64,000 nt of DNA from Spirochaeta sp. UBA5339 (GCA_002408085.1 DHQL01000005.1:17115-81114); one strand, 5' to 3'. Positions 9,899 to 18,124 are shown, counted from the first letter of the stretch. Made by a program: numbers and translations. Notes: generated by a model from the letters alone, not told the origin.

Positions 9899-10516
9899 TC
9901 AGGGCAGCGGGACAAGTCTTTCGACCAGTCCGGCGGCAAGGGAGGCGGCCTCGGGAAGTCTGTAGGCTCCGACGGCTCCCTCAAGATCCTTCAAAGATGA
10001 CTGTAGTTCCGGCTCAAGGGCGGCGCTCCAGTCGTAAGCGCTTATTTCCGACAGAATTTTCCTGGTTTCCACTGCCTTTCTGGCTGAAGCTGCCGCCTTG
10101 AGTTCTATCAGAAGTATCCTGAGGCTCTCCCTGTTTCCAGGAGGAAGATCCCCGGGGGCTTCAAGAAGCCCTGAGTTTTCAATTTCCTTCATCACATCAC
10201 TGTGATCCCTGCGGAACCTTTCTGTAAGCTGTGACAGATCGGTGGAAGGATCTTTTTTCAGACCCTCCTCCAGATCTCCTGCACTTATATGCAGGTCCCT
10301 GGCTCCCAGGTTACCGGCACTTCCCCTTACAGAGTGGACAATGACCCTGGCTTCATCGTAGTTTCTGCGGGTAAGGCAGGCCTCGAAATCTTCAGGGGAT
10401 GTCCTGAAGTCTCTGTAAAGAGCTCTGAGCATCTCACCGTAGAACTCCTCATCCTCTCCAACTCTCAACAGACCCTCTTCGGTATTGAAGTGGTTAAGAT
10501 ATTTCAGGTAATCCAT
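9899..10516 (-). CDS. Histidine phosphotransfer (HPt) domain protein
   Basis: Stand-alone phosphotransfer protein of 205 residues. The HPt motif HSVRGSAGNLGA places the phospho-accepting His at residue 61, and the flanking helices (residues 15-115) fit the four-helix bundle. The rest (about 120-205) is a helical tail that resembles the C-terminus of the neighbouring hybrid kinase (compare LPEAASLAAGLVERL with MKEAAALLEEISRSL), so the HPt-plus-tail unit appears to have been duplicated. It starts with ATG preceded by AAGGA and sits 50 bp upstream of the kinase on the same strand, presumably as the first gene of a two-gene operon. It could shuttle phosphate between the kinase and the two single-domain receivers encoded divergently. 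Confidence 0.85.
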   Translation of the reverse strand: MDYLKYLNHFNTEEGLLRVGEDEEFYGEMLRALYRDFRTSPEDFEACLTRRNYDEARVIVHSVRGSAGNLGARDLHISAGDLEEGLKKDPSTDLSQLTERFRRDHSDVMKEIENSGLLEAPGDLPPGNRESLRILLIELKAAASARKAVETRKILSEISAYDWSAALEPELQSSLKDLEGAVGAYRLPEAASLAAGLVERLVPLP

Positions 10517-10576
10517 ATAGAGCTCTTCCTTCTGGTCGAATTTTTATCAGTATAGAACAAAAGATCCATTAAAAGA

Positions 10577-10603
10577 ATGTTCATTTATGGCAATAATGAA
10601 CAT
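10577..10603. promoter_or_regulatory. Perfect inverted repeat in the divergent intergenic region (candidate operator)
   Basis: ATGTTCATT (10577-10585) and AATGAACAT (10595-10603) form perfect 9-bp arms around a 9-bp spacer. It lies between the divergent HPt/kinase operon and the receiver genes, a suitable place for a dimeric regulator that acts on both. The responsible protein is unknown. Confidence 0.5.
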
Positions 10604-10685
10604 AGCTGTGATAAAATGGCCCCGTAAACAGCTGATTCCGGGATTTGGAAAATAATTGTGGATCAGTCAGAAATGTGAGGACTAC

Positions 10686-11039
10686 ATGGTTTTGATTATT
10701 GATGATCAGCCGGCCAATATTGATATACTCCTTGAAATTCTGGGAGAGGAAGCGGATGCCGCCGTAGCCCTGAGCGGTGAGGAAGCCCTGGAAATTCTGG
10801 AAGAGGAGACCCCTTCCCTGATCCTGCTGGATGTTGTGATGCCAGGAATGGACGGCTTTGAACTCTGCCGAAGGGTTAAGGAGAGGGACTCCTGGAAGGG
10901 CATACCCGTTGTGTTTCTGTCAGCCGGCAGAAGTGATGAGGATCTGGCCCGGGCCGAGGAGTTGGGCGCCGTCGGTTTTCTTGCGAAGCCAGTCAATCCC
11001 GGTGAAGTACTTGACGCTTTGAGAAAATACAGCTCATAA
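10686..11039 (+). CDS. Single-domain response regulator (receiver only)
   Basis: A 117-residue receiver with no output domain. The acidic pocket is Asp6/Asp7, the phospho-acceptor is Asp49 (LILLDVVMPGMDG), Ser79 takes the switch position and Lys101 (FLAKP) completes the site. The ATG at 10686 is favoured over an upstream TTG at 10656 because GTGAGG lies just upstream at proper distance and the receiver fold begins at once with MVLIIDD. It lies 10 bases upstream of a second receiver gene and divergent from the HPt/hybrid-kinase operon, so it is a plausible phosphate acceptor or sink of that relay. Its output must be by protein-protein contact. Confidence 0.88.
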   Translation: MVLIIDDQPANIDILLEILGEEADAAVALSGEEALEILEEETPSLILLDVVMPGMDGFELCRRVKERDSWKGIPVVFLSAGRSDEDLARAEELGAVGFLAKPVNPGEVLDALRKYSS

Positions 11040-11049
11040 GGATGATTCA

Positions 11050-11493
11050 ATGAAAGATCTTAATGATAAACTCCTTCAGTCCAAATCCATTGCTCCCTTC
11101 GGAATCGACAAGAACGCTCAGCCACTGAGGGTTTGTGTTATTGATGACACCTTTATCGACAGAAGGATGATGACCCAGATCCTGCGGTCTGCGGGTTTCG
11201 CCATCGTAGCCGAGGCCGGCGATGGTAGGGAGGGGCTGTCTCTTATCGAAGAAACAGAGCCCCAGATTGTTATCCTCGACTATATAATGCCGAAGTTGAA
11301 CGGTCTGGAGACCCTGAAGGCCATAAAGGAGGGTTTTCCACAGGTGAAGGTTGTTATGTCCACTTCCGAGAGTGAGAGGGATGTGGCCCTGAATCTGATG
11401 AAGGAGGGGGCCGATGACTATATCGTCAAACCCCTGGACCGGGCCACAATTCTCTACAAGATGAAAAAAATAGTAGACGGTATCAACTACTGA
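11050..11493 (+). CDS. CheY-like single-domain response regulator with N-terminal extension
   Basis: A 147-residue protein: a basic, poorly conserved extension of about 25 residues, then a receiver with acidic pocket Asp32/Asp33, phospho-acceptor Asp77 (IVILDYIMPKLNG), Thr/Ser switch (MSTSE) and Lys117 (YIVKP). It begins 10 bases after the preceding receiver gene with AAGG upstream, so the two are co-transcribed. The receiver resembles CheY-type proteins that act on flagellar motors or kinases, but no motor-binding evidence is visible. The channel gene converges with only 10 bases between stop codons. Its partner is probably one of the HPt domains encoded at 4491-10516. Confidence 0.88.
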   Translation: MKDLNDKLLQSKSIAPFGIDKNAQPLRVCVIDDTFIDRRMMTQILRSAGFAIVAEAGDGREGLSLIEETEPQIVILDYIMPKLNGLETLKAIKEGFPQVKVVMSTSESERDVALNLMKEGADDYIVKPLDRATILYKMKKIVDGINY

Positions 11494-11503
11494 CTCATCA
11501 GGG

Positions 11504-12850
11504 TTACTGCTTCCTGTTCCTCTGCTTCTCCTCGGTCTCGGCCCGTCTTTTTTCCGCCATATCACTGATTCTCTTGGCAAATTCGGGGAAACGTTCCAGA
11601 ATCTGATCAAAGGTCTCTTTTTTCAGAGAGTAGCAGTCGCAGTAGTCTCTGGCCTTGATTGTGGCGTTCCGGGGAGCCGACAGAAGGAGGGCAATTTCTC
11701 CGAAGAAGGAACCCGCTCCCAGGGTGGCATAGACTATGGACTCATCCTCCGAGACAACATCAACTGATCCCCTGCTGATAAAGTACATCTCATAGCCGAT
11801 CTCTCCCTTTATGACCACATAGTCCCCGGGAGTGAAGACAACAGGTTCCAGATTCAGGATGACCTCTTTGATAAACTCCTCCGATGTGCCCTGGAAGATG
11901 GGGACCTTCTGAATGATCTCACGGTTCAGAAAGAGTGATATCGAGGTCTTCAGGGGTTTGGGAAGATCCTCCAGAATGGAGGATTCATCATAGCCCCGCC
12001 GGCTCTCCCAGAGATAGTCATAGTAATCGCTGATCTTGTGCTTCAGGTCCGCTGGGATGTTCTTGTAGCGCATAAAGGTTGAGACCTTTTCCATCTTCTC
12101 CTGATACTGGGATTTGGCCACATCGATATTGGCTATGATATTGGCAATGTTACCGATGATGAAACCGTACATACCGGCGCCGATAAGTTCTACGATAATG
12201 ACAAAGATAGTCTCAATCCTGGTACTGGGTGATATGTCCCCGTATCCGATTGTGGTCAGGGTGGTTACTGTCCAGTAGAAGGACCGCAGATAGGGCTGCT
12301 CCGCATTTATCGGGTTCAGTGCCCCCGGATCATCCCAGATGGCAATCCAGGCGCAGGAGATCAGATGGGCAGCCACCAGTATCCAGAAGATCAGCAGGGT
12401 CATTCTGACGAAGCTGGGATTCAGGCGCTTGCTGTTCCGTATTCGTCCGATCGTCCTCTTTGTCCTTAAGAGCTTTACCAGACGCAGAAGGTTGCAAAAA
12501 TAGGCTATCTCAATGATCAGAGGGCTGTTGAAGAGGGAGAGAACCATAAAGAAGGGAAATGCAGCCACTGCATCGAAGACAAGAGCCCTGCGGCTGTAGC
12601 GTCTGAATATTGTCTCCTTGTCGGTAATCAGTTCTCTCTGATCAATAAAGGCTGTATGGGACTCGATAAAGATATCCAGAAGCATGACCATGGATATGAA
12701 GAAATCGAAGATAAGAAAGAGTCCGGTCAGGGGAAGACGGAACACGGTTATAAGGGGGATCACAAGGGTGATTCCTATGGTAAGAAGGAGGATAAAGACA
12801 TCCCAGGCAATTTTTTTTCTGTTGTCTGGATGGATAATCGGAAACTTCAT
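11504..12850 (-). CDS. Cyclic-nucleotide-gated potassium channel, SthK-like
   Basis: A six-helix tetrameric channel subunit of 448 residues. The pore helix and filter TTLTTIGYGD (about residue 200) mark K+ selectivity. An S4-like helix has few positive charges (LRLVKLLRTKRTIGRI), and S6 is followed by a C-linker and a C-terminal cNMP-binding domain whose phosphate cassette is FFGEIALLLSAPRNAT. From memory, the pore-to-C-terminus half closely matches SthK of Spirochaeta thermophila (both contain YDYLWE or FDYLWE, then RRGY; the next motif is FIR/FIK plus LNLEPV or LHLEPV), a channel opened by cAMP. The ATG has no Shine-Dalgarno, but GATAAT ends 7 nt upstream, suggesting a leaderless message. 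The nucleotide could come from the CHASE2 cyclase at 18175. Confidence 0.93.
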   Translation of the reverse strand: MKFPIIHPDNRKKIAWDVFILLLTIGITLVIPLITVFRLPLTGLFLIFDFFISMVMLLDIFIESHTAFIDQRELITDKETIFRRYSRRALVFDAVAAFPFFMVLSLFNSPLIIEIAYFCNLLRLVKLLRTKRTIGRIRNSKRLNPSFVRMTLLIFWILVAAHLISCAWIAIWDDPGALNPINAEQPYLRSFYWTVTTLTTIGYGDISPSTRIETIFVIIVELIGAGMYGFIIGNIANIIANIDVAKSQYQEKMEKVSTFMRYKNIPADLKHKISDYYDYLWESRRGYDESSILEDLPKPLKTSISLFLNREIIQKVPIFQGTSEEFIKEVILNLEPVVFTPGDYVVIKGEIGYEMYFISRGSVDVVSEDESIVYATLGAGSFFGEIALLLSAPRNATIKARDYCDCYSLKKETFDQILERFPEFAKRISDMAEKRRAETEEKQRNRKQ

Positions 12851-12876
12851 AGTCTTAATTATCGGTAGCCATAGCG
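12851..12876 (-). promoter_or_regulatory. Candidate promoter of the channel gene, leaderless layout
   Basis: On the minus strand GATAAT (12858-12863) ends 7 nt before the ATG, and a weak -35 (TTGCAG, 18-bp spacer) lies upstream. Transcription would start at or within a base or two of the start codon. Confidence 0.4.
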
Positions 12877-13016
12877 TTTATCTGCAAGGCAAAAAATGAA
12901 GCCCGATCTTTTTTTAAAGATTACTGGAAATTGAGTTTAAAAGGGTTATTCTTTACTGATGAGACCGGTTTTAAGAACTCTAGTGAGACTGCTTTATGAA
13001 TAAAGGGGATGAGGCT

Positions 13017-13526
13017 ATGAAGGTTCAGGAGAGGGAAGTCTTTGATCTTGTGGATGAACACGATATCGTAATCGGAACTGCGGACAGGGAGGATTTTCAT
13101 GGAAATCCGTCGATGATCCACAGGGTAGTTCATGTTCTTGTTTTTGACAGTTCAGGAGAGCTTTATCTTCAGAAACGGAGCACTGCCAAAGACGTTCAGC
13201 CAGGCAAGTGGGATACCTCGGTGGGGGGCCATGTGAATGCAGGTGAATCCTACGAGCAGGCGGCCTACAGGGAGATGCAGGAAGAATTGGGGATCGAAGG
13301 AGTTGTTCTCGAATTTCTTCACCGCTACCTGCACAGCAATGATTATGAATCGGAATTTGTCTCCACCTACCGCTGTGTCTGGAACGGGGCCATCGAGTTC
13401 AACCGGGACGAGATTGAAGAGGGCCGGTTCTGGAGCCTGGAAAAAATCAGATCAACAGACCGTTCAAAGTTCACACCCAACTTTCTGGATGAGCTGAACC
13501 GCTTCAAGAAACTGGCGGGGATGTAA
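13017..13526 (+). CDS. Nudix hydrolase (YfcD/IDI-like)
   Basis: Hydrolyses a nucleoside diphosphate linked to another moiety; the exact substrate cannot be read from sequence. The Nudix box is perfect: GHVNAGESYEQAAYREMQEE then LGI, matching GX5EX7REUXEEXGU. The leader VFDLVDEHDIVIGTADRE and the length (169 residues) match the YfcD/IDI-like branch. An in-frame ATG at 12996 would add seven residues; I prefer 13017 because the purine-rich AAAGGGG sits 8 bases upstream of it, but this is not settled. The gene is monocistronic and converges on a small membrane-protein gene whose end is 5 bases away. Confidence 0.9.
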   Translation: MKVQEREVFDLVDEHDIVIGTADREDFHGNPSMIHRVVHVLVFDSSGELYLQKRSTAKDVQPGKWDTSVGGHVNAGESYEQAAYREMQEELGIEGVVLEFLHRYLHSNDYESEFVSTYRCVWNGAIEFNRDEIEEGRFWSLEKIRSTDRSKFTPNFLDELNRFKKLAGM

Positions 13527-13531
13527 ATCCT

Positions 13532-13786
13532 TCACCCCCCTGTATCATGCTGCAGGGGGTACCACCAGGAAAATCCCAGCAGCAGGGTCATGATCAGCGA
13601 CTGACCCGGGGAGTATCCTCTCTTTTTTCCGATGCTCAGGGAAAAGGAGAAGAACTGAATCAGATTTATAATCACCAGAACCGTAAGAAAGTCCCAGCCT
13701 TCAAAAATCATGATACTAAAACCTCTGTACAGTCCGAAAACCCACAGTCCAATATGAAAGCTTCTCAGTATAGTCCAGGTAATCAT
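13532..13786 (-). CDS. Small hypothetical membrane protein
   Basis: 84 residues with two or three hydrophobic stretches (about 5-25, 30-52 and 65-78) and a short basic loop GKKRGYSP, so probably an inner-membrane protein. The start is taken as ATG at 13786 because AGGAG lies at the correct distance; an in-frame TTG five codons earlier would include that site. I do not recognise a family. It is convergent with the Nudix gene, and its last codons lie in a C/G-rich inverted repeat (CCCCCTG...CAGGGGG, about 13533-13559) that could form a terminator-like hairpin. No functional link to its neighbours is evident. Confidence 0.6.
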   Translation of the reverse strand: MITWTILRSFHIGLWVFGLYRGFSIMIFEGWDFLTVLVIINLIQFFSFSLSIGKKRGYSPGQSLIMTLLLGFSWWYPLQHDTGG

Positions 13787-13904
13787 TATCAACTCCTGCA
13801 ATAAGTCTACTCCCTGCCTTCCTTGCCCTTGCGGTGAGAATGTGGAACTTATATGGAAATAGTGTGAACTGAACTGCCGTTTTCTGCTATTTCTACGCAG
13901 GGCA

Positions 13905-13936
13905 ATAAAAAGGCCGGCCCCGGAGGGTCGGCCTTT
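13905..13936 (-). terminator. Rho-independent terminator of the oadGAB operon
   Basis: A 12-bp stem with one wobble pair (AAAGGCCGGCCC and GGGTCGGCCTTT, loop CGGA), followed on the minus strand by TTTTATTG. It lies 22 bases after the oadB stop. Confidence 0.85.
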
Positions 13937-13957
13937 GTTGTTCAGGTAGTCAGTCTA

Positions 13958-15187
13958 TTAACCGAGTACGGGAACCAGTGCCAGAAGTACACCGGCTGCT
14001 ACGGCAGATCCGATTACCCCGGCAACGTTGGGGCCCATGGCGTGCATGAGCAGGTAGTTGTTGGGGTTCTCTTCCAGACCCACCTTGTTGACCACACGGG
14101 CGGCCATGGGAACGGCGGATACACCGGCTGCTCCGATAAGGGGATTGATGGGGTGTTTGGCAATCTTGTTCATCAGCTTGGCCAGAAGAACACCGGTACC
14201 GGTTCCGATACAGAAGGCAACCAGACCGAGAGCCAGAATACCCAGGGTATTGAGGTTCAGGAACTGATCGGCCTGCATCTTGGAACCTACGGCGAGACCC
14301 AGCATGATGGTTACGATGTTGATCAGAGCATTCTGCATGGTGTCGGAAAGTCTGTCTGTTACACCGCACTCCTTGGCCAGGTTACCGAACATCAGGGCAC
14401 CGAGCAGGGGAGTGGCCGAGGGAAGAAGAAGGATACAGGCTGTCAGTACGGACAGGGGGAAGATGATCTTCTCTGTCTTTGTAACGGGTCTGAGCTGCTC
14501 CATCTTGATCTGACGCTCTGCTTCGGTTGTCAGGGCCTTCATGATGGGGGGCTGAATAATGGGTACCAGAGCCATGTATGAGTAGGCCGCTACCGCGATT
14601 GCCCCCAGAAGCTGGGGAGAGAGTCTTGAGGCAACAAAGATTGCCGTAGGACCGTCCGCTCCTCCGATGATACCGATGGAAGCGGCGTCATAGAGGTTGA
14701 AGTCGATACCGGGCATGTATACTCCCAGGACTACAGCACCCAGCAGTGCGATAAAGATACCGAACTGGGCGGAAGCTCCCAGAAGCAGTGTCTTGGGGTT
14801 TGCCAGCAGGGGACCGAAGTCTGTCATCGCTCCTACTCCCATAAAGATCAGGAGGGGGAAGAGACCGCTGGTTACACCCAGGTCATAAAACATACCGATA
14901 AAACCGCCGGATACGTCATGCAGATAGAGGGCTCCGTTTACAAACTCTCCGTGAAGTTCCGTATGAGCTGCAATCTCCGCAAAGGGGATATTGCTCAGTA
15001 TGGCTCCGATTCCGATGGGAACCAGAAGCAGCGGTTCAAATCCTTTATTAATGGCCAGATAGAGGAGGACGAATCCTACCGCAATCATGACCAGGTTACC
15101 CCAGCCTCCGGCTTGAAGGAAGCCGAAGATACCGGTGGTCAGCCAAAGCTCCTGAAAAGAAGCTGCAATTGTCTGTCCGAATGTCAT
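13958..15187 (-). CDS. oadB: Sodium-pumping oxaloacetate decarboxylase beta subunit
   Basis: The membrane subunit that decarboxylates the carboxybiotin made by the alpha subunit and couples this to outward Na+ transport. 409 residues of strongly hydrophobic sequence with about nine or more helices, and the conserved functional segment [17 protein letters not shown], which contains the essential Asp of the OadB/MmdB/GcdB family. AGGAG precedes the ATG. It is last in an operon oadG-oadA-oadB, with 72 bases separating it from oadA, and ends at a strong terminator. Family members serving methylmalonyl-CoA or glutaconyl-CoA look alike; the oxaloacetate assignment rests on the alpha subunit next to it. 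Confidence 0.93.
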   Translation of the reverse strand: MTFGQTIAASFQELWLTTGIFGFLQAGGWGNLVMIAVGFVLLYLAINKGFEPLLLVPIGIGAILSNIPFAEIAAHTELHGEFVNGALYLHDVSGGFIGMFYDLGVTSGLFPLLIFMGVGAMTDFGPLLANPKTLLLGASAQFGIFIALLGAVVLGVYMPGIDFNLYDAASIGIIGGADGPTAIFVASRLSPQLLGAIAVAAYSYMALVPIIQPPIMKALTTEAERQIKMEQLRPVTKTEKIIFPLSVLTACILLLPSATPLLGALMFGNLAKECGVTDRLSDTMQNALINIVTIMLGLAVGSKMQADQFLNLNTLGILALGLVAFCIGTGTGVLLAKLMNKIAKHPINPLIGAAGVSAVPMAARVVNKVGLEENPNNYLLMHAMGPNVAGVIGSAVAAGVLLALVPVLG

Positions 15188-15259
15188 TGTTAACTCCTAG
15201 ATTCTACCAGGGCAATATCGTGACTGCCCTGGCGATTTCCGGTCGAGGACCGAAGGGCC

Positions 15260-17065
15260 TTAGCCGATTTCGATAAGGGTCTGTCCGGCGGTTACCTGGT
15301 CACCCTGGGAAACAGAGATGGCCTTGACCGTACCGGAAGCGGGAGCGGAAACGGGAGTTTCCATCTTCATGGCTTCCAGAACCATTACTTCATCGCCCTC
15401 GTCAACGCTGTCACCAACGGCTACGGGGATTCTTAAGACCAGACCTGGCATGGGTGCTGTTACAGCCTGTGCGGGACCTCCGGCAGCTGCGGGTGCGGCT
15501 GCGGCGGCAGCATCGATACCGTCGGCAATGGAGATGTCGTAGGTTGTTCCGTTGACAGTCGCCTTGTCGCCGTCAAGTTTAACACCGTAGGCCTTGCCGT
15601 TAACTGTAACGGTGTAGCCTTCGCTGGAAGCGGCTCCACCTGCGGCAGAGGCTTTTTTGGCGTCTTTTCTGATATTGACCTTGGCTTCACCCTTGAGGAA
15701 CATGATTCCCTTGTCCTGACAGGCGGCAGCGATAAAGATGTTCTCATCTGACAGGTCGGTAATGCCGTTGTCGGTAAGCATCTTTTTGGCGGCTTCGATA
15801 CCCAGGTTTTCATTCTTGTCGTTGATGTCAACTACAAGCTCGGTTGTGGGCTCGAGTCCCATCTGCTCCTGGCAGATCTTCTTGATTTCGGGGTCCGGCT
15901 CAACAGGAGTCTTACCGAAATAACCGAGAACCATCTTTCCGTAACCTTCTGCAATCTTCTTGTAGGGGCCGAACATTACGTTGTTGAAGGCCTGCTGGAA
16001 GTAGAACTGGGAAACGGGAGTTACTGAGGTTCCGTATCCGCCCTTCATTACTACATCGCCCATGGCCTTTGTTATTTCGGGATATTTGTCCATCAGACCA
16101 TTGTCTCTGAGCATCTGTGTGTTGGCTGTCAGAGCACCGCCGGGGAGGGGACTGAAGGGGATAATGGGGTTGACCATTGTGGCTTCGGGGGGGAGGAAGT
16201 ACTCTTCCATGCACTCTTCGAATACCTCTTCAACCTTCATGATTTCGTAGGGGTCTACACCCAGGTCGAAATCTGTTCCTCTGAGGGCATGCCACATTGT
16301 CATTACGTCGGGCTGGCATGTACCGCCGGAAACGGGAGACAGAGACAGGTCGACCTGTGTAGCACCGGCTTCAAGAGCGGTTACATACTGCTGGATGGAT
16401 ACACCGGCAGTTTCGTGGGAGTGGAATACAATATTCATATCGGCGCCGAGGAGCTCTCTGGCAGCCTTGATTGTCTCACCGACAACCTTGGGAGTTGTTG
16501 TACCGGAAGCATCCTTGAAACATACTGAGTCGTAGGGGATTCCCGCGTCGAGAATTTGTTTCAGAACACCAACGTAGAAGTCTTTATCATGGGCACCGGT
16601 TACTCCGGGGGGCAGTGCCATCATGGTTACTACGACCTCGTGTCTAAGACCGGCTTCGTGAATACACTGACCGGAGTAGATCAGGTTGTTTACATCGTTC
16701 AGGGCATCAAAGTTTCTGATTGTTGTAATACCGTGTTTTTTGAACATTTTGGCATGGAGGTTGATGATGTCTCTGGGCTGAGAACTCAGACCTACAACGT
16801 TTACACCTCTGGCGAGTGTCTGGAGATCTGCATCTGGACCTGCAGCCTTTCTGAACTCGTCCATCATGTCGAAGGCAGACTCGTTACCGTAGAAGAAGGG
16901 AGCCTGGAATCTTGCGCCGCCTCCTGCTTCGAAATGGTCAATTCCTGCTTTGGAAGCTGCTTCAACGGCAGGCAGGAAGTCTTTTGTCAGGACACGTGCT
17001 CCGTATACGGACTGGAAACCGTCACGGAAGGCTGTACACATAAATTTTACGCGCTTTTTACTCAT
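15260..17065 (-). CDS. oadA: Oxaloacetate decarboxylase alpha subunit (carboxyltransferase with biotinyl domain)
   Basis: Transfers CO2 from oxaloacetate to a protein-bound biotin. It has an HMGL-like TIM barrel (about 1-290) with the metal-site segment RDGFQSVYGARV, a conserved carboxyltransferase domain (about 300-450), an Ala/Pro-rich linker and a C-terminal biotinyl domain with the EAMKMET motif (biotinylated Lys567). The 601-residue length matches OadA. Pyruvate carboxylase subunit B is similar, but the neighbouring beta and gamma subunits identify the Na+-pump complex. It starts at ATG with AGAGG upstream, 17 bases after oadG. The complex converts oxaloacetate to pyruvate and conserves energy as a Na+ gradient. 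Confidence 0.95.
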   Translation of the reverse strand: MSKKRVKFMCTAFRDGFQSVYGARVLTKDFLPAVEAASKAGIDHFEAGGGARFQAPFFYGNESAFDMMDEFRKAAGPDADLQTLARGVNVVGLSSQPRDIINLHAKMFKKHGITTIRNFDALNDVNNLIYSGQCIHEAGLRHEVVVTMMALPPGVTGAHDKDFYVGVLKQILDAGIPYDSVCFKDASGTTTPKVVGETIKAARELLGADMNIVFHSHETAGVSIQQYVTALEAGATQVDLSLSPVSGGTCQPDVMTMWHALRGTDFDLGVDPYEIMKVEEVFEECMEEYFLPPEATMVNPIIPFSPLPGGALTANTQMLRDNGLMDKYPEITKAMGDVVMKGGYGTSVTPVSQFYFQQAFNNVMFGPYKKIAEGYGKMVLGYFGKTPVEPDPEIKKICQEQMGLEPTTELVVDINDKNENLGIEAAKKMLTDNGITDLSDENIFIAAACQDKGIMFLKGEAKVNIRKDAKKASAAGGAASSEGYTVTVNGKAYGVKLDGDKATVNGTTYDISIADGIDAAAAAAPAAAGGPAQAVTAPMPGLVLRIPVAVGDSVDEGDEVMVLEAMKMETPVSAPASGTVKAISVSQGDQVTAGQTLIEIG

Positions 17066-17082
17066 GGGAAACTAACCTCTTT

Positions 17083-17295
17083 TTATGATTCTGTTTGAGC
17101 TTTTACTGCGGCAATTGCCACGGCAATTTCTGCGTCTGCGGATGATTTTCTGACGGCGGGAGCAGCCGGTTTTTCCTGCTCAGGGAAAAACTTCAGAACA
17201 GTTTTGGACATGACTGTTGTTGTCAGGACCAAAAGAGTCAGAAACAGAAACACCACGGACATTCCGACAATGGTTACTATAAGACCATTTACCAT
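17083..17295 (-). CDS. oadG: Oxaloacetate decarboxylase gamma subunit
   Basis: A 70-residue protein with one N-terminal membrane helix (MVNGLIVTIVGMSVVFLFLTLLVL) and a Pro/Ala-rich hydrophilic tail, the usual form of OadG, which anchors the alpha subunit to the beta subunit and stabilises the complex. The tail is short and lacks an obvious His-rich metal-binding end. AGGAG stands before the ATG. It is the first gene of oadGAB, preceded by a leader of roughly 95 bases containing a strong hairpin. Assignment is from position, size and topology. Confidence 0.85.
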   Translation of the reverse strand: MVNGLIVTIVGMSVVFLFLTLLVLTTTVMSKTVLKFFPEQEKPAAPAVRKSSADAEIAVAIAAVKAQTES

Positions 17296-17328
17296 ATAGA
17301 TGCTCCTAAAGTGTATTTTTTGATGCCC

Positions 17329-17358
17329 TCCCGCCGGGGTGATTATCCCTCGGCGGGA
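17329..17358 (-). promoter_or_regulatory. Hairpin in the 5' leader of oadGAB
   Basis: Perfect 8-bp arms TCCCGCCG (17329-17336) and CGGCGGGA (17351-17358) with a 14-base loop lie in the presumed untranslated leader, 34 bases before the oadG ATG. No U-tract follows, so it is not a standard terminator; mRNA protection or an attenuation element is possible. Confidence 0.45.
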
Positions 17359-17390
17359 AGATGATTGAATCGATCTTAAATTAGCGATTC

Positions 17391-17427
17391 AGGATAAAAT
17401 ATATCCTTTATCGATGGTCACTGACAA
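17391..17427 (-). promoter_or_regulatory. Candidate oadGAB promoter with overlapping palindrome
   Basis: On the minus strand TTGTCA (17422-17427) and TATATT (17398-17403) are 18 bp apart. The -10 is covered by the palindrome AGGATA-AAATA-TATCCT (17391-17407), a candidate operator. Confidence 0.5.
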
Positions 17428-17503
17428 GCCCTGTCAGCTTTCTATGTGACGGCGATGTGAGCAGAGTATGGCTGGTTTGTGTATTAAAGAGGTTTCTTCG
17501 GGA

Positions 17504-18124
17504 TTAGAATCGGACTCCCAGGCCTGCCAGAAGGTCCAAACTCATATAATGTTCCCTTCTTCTGCTGGAATCGTTCTCCCAGTTTACGGTATTAGACGAC
17601 CATCCCATGTCGAATATGAAGGAAAGGCGTGTTTTTTCAGAATAATAGAAGGGGTAGTCCACTCCTCCGCCGACGGAGTAGTAGAAACCACCCCATACAC
17701 CGGTTTTTCCGTCATTGAAAGCGGGGTTTCCCTGGACAAAATTGTATCCCGCGGCCAGTTTGGCGTAGAGAGGAACGTTATCAACGGGAAGATTGATCTT
17801 CAGGACTCCGTAGATGGGGATAAAAGTCAGCTTCTCACCGCTGCTGACTACACTGAATTCGTCAATGCTTCGCTCAAACATATAACGGACACCGGCACCG
17901 AAGCTCAGCAGGTCGTTGGGACTGATATAAAACTCCTGGACCAGAGACATTCCAGCTGTCATAAAGTACCTGGATTTCTCTCCGTCTGATGATTCTCTCT
18001 GGTATATGTTGTAGGGCTCAAGACCGAACAGAGTTACCGAGTGGAATGAGGGGCGCTCCGCCCAGGCGGGTATAGAGAGGAGAGCCAGCAGTGCCAGCAG
18101 AGTTATTTTCTTTTTATAGTTCAT
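17504..18124 (-). CDS. Hypothetical outer-membrane beta-barrel protein
   Basis: 206 residues with a clear signal peptide (MNYKKKITLLALLALLSIPA, cleavage after AWA). The mature part alternates polar and aromatic residues in short strands (LLSFGAGVRYMFER, LYAKLAAGYNFVQG, GGFYYSVGGGVDYPFYYSEK, LSLDLLAGLGVRF-like end), and it ends in an aromatic residue, all typical of a small OmpA/OmpW-sized barrel. I cannot name a closer family. CGGAG precedes the ATG. It lies 50 bases downstream of the CHASE2 cyclase on the same strand and may be co-transcribed with it, upstream of the separately promoted oad operon. Confidence 0.7.
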   Translation of the reverse strand: MNYKKKITLLALLALLSIPAWAERPSFHSVTLFGLEPYNIYQRESSDGEKSRYFMTAGMSLVQEFYISPNDLLSFGAGVRYMFERSIDEFSVVSSGEKLTFIPIYGVLKINLPVDNVPLYAKLAAGYNFVQGNPAFNDGKTGVWGGFYYSVGGGVDYPFYYSEKTRLSFIFDMGWSSNTVNWENDSSRRREHYMSLDLLAGLGVRF

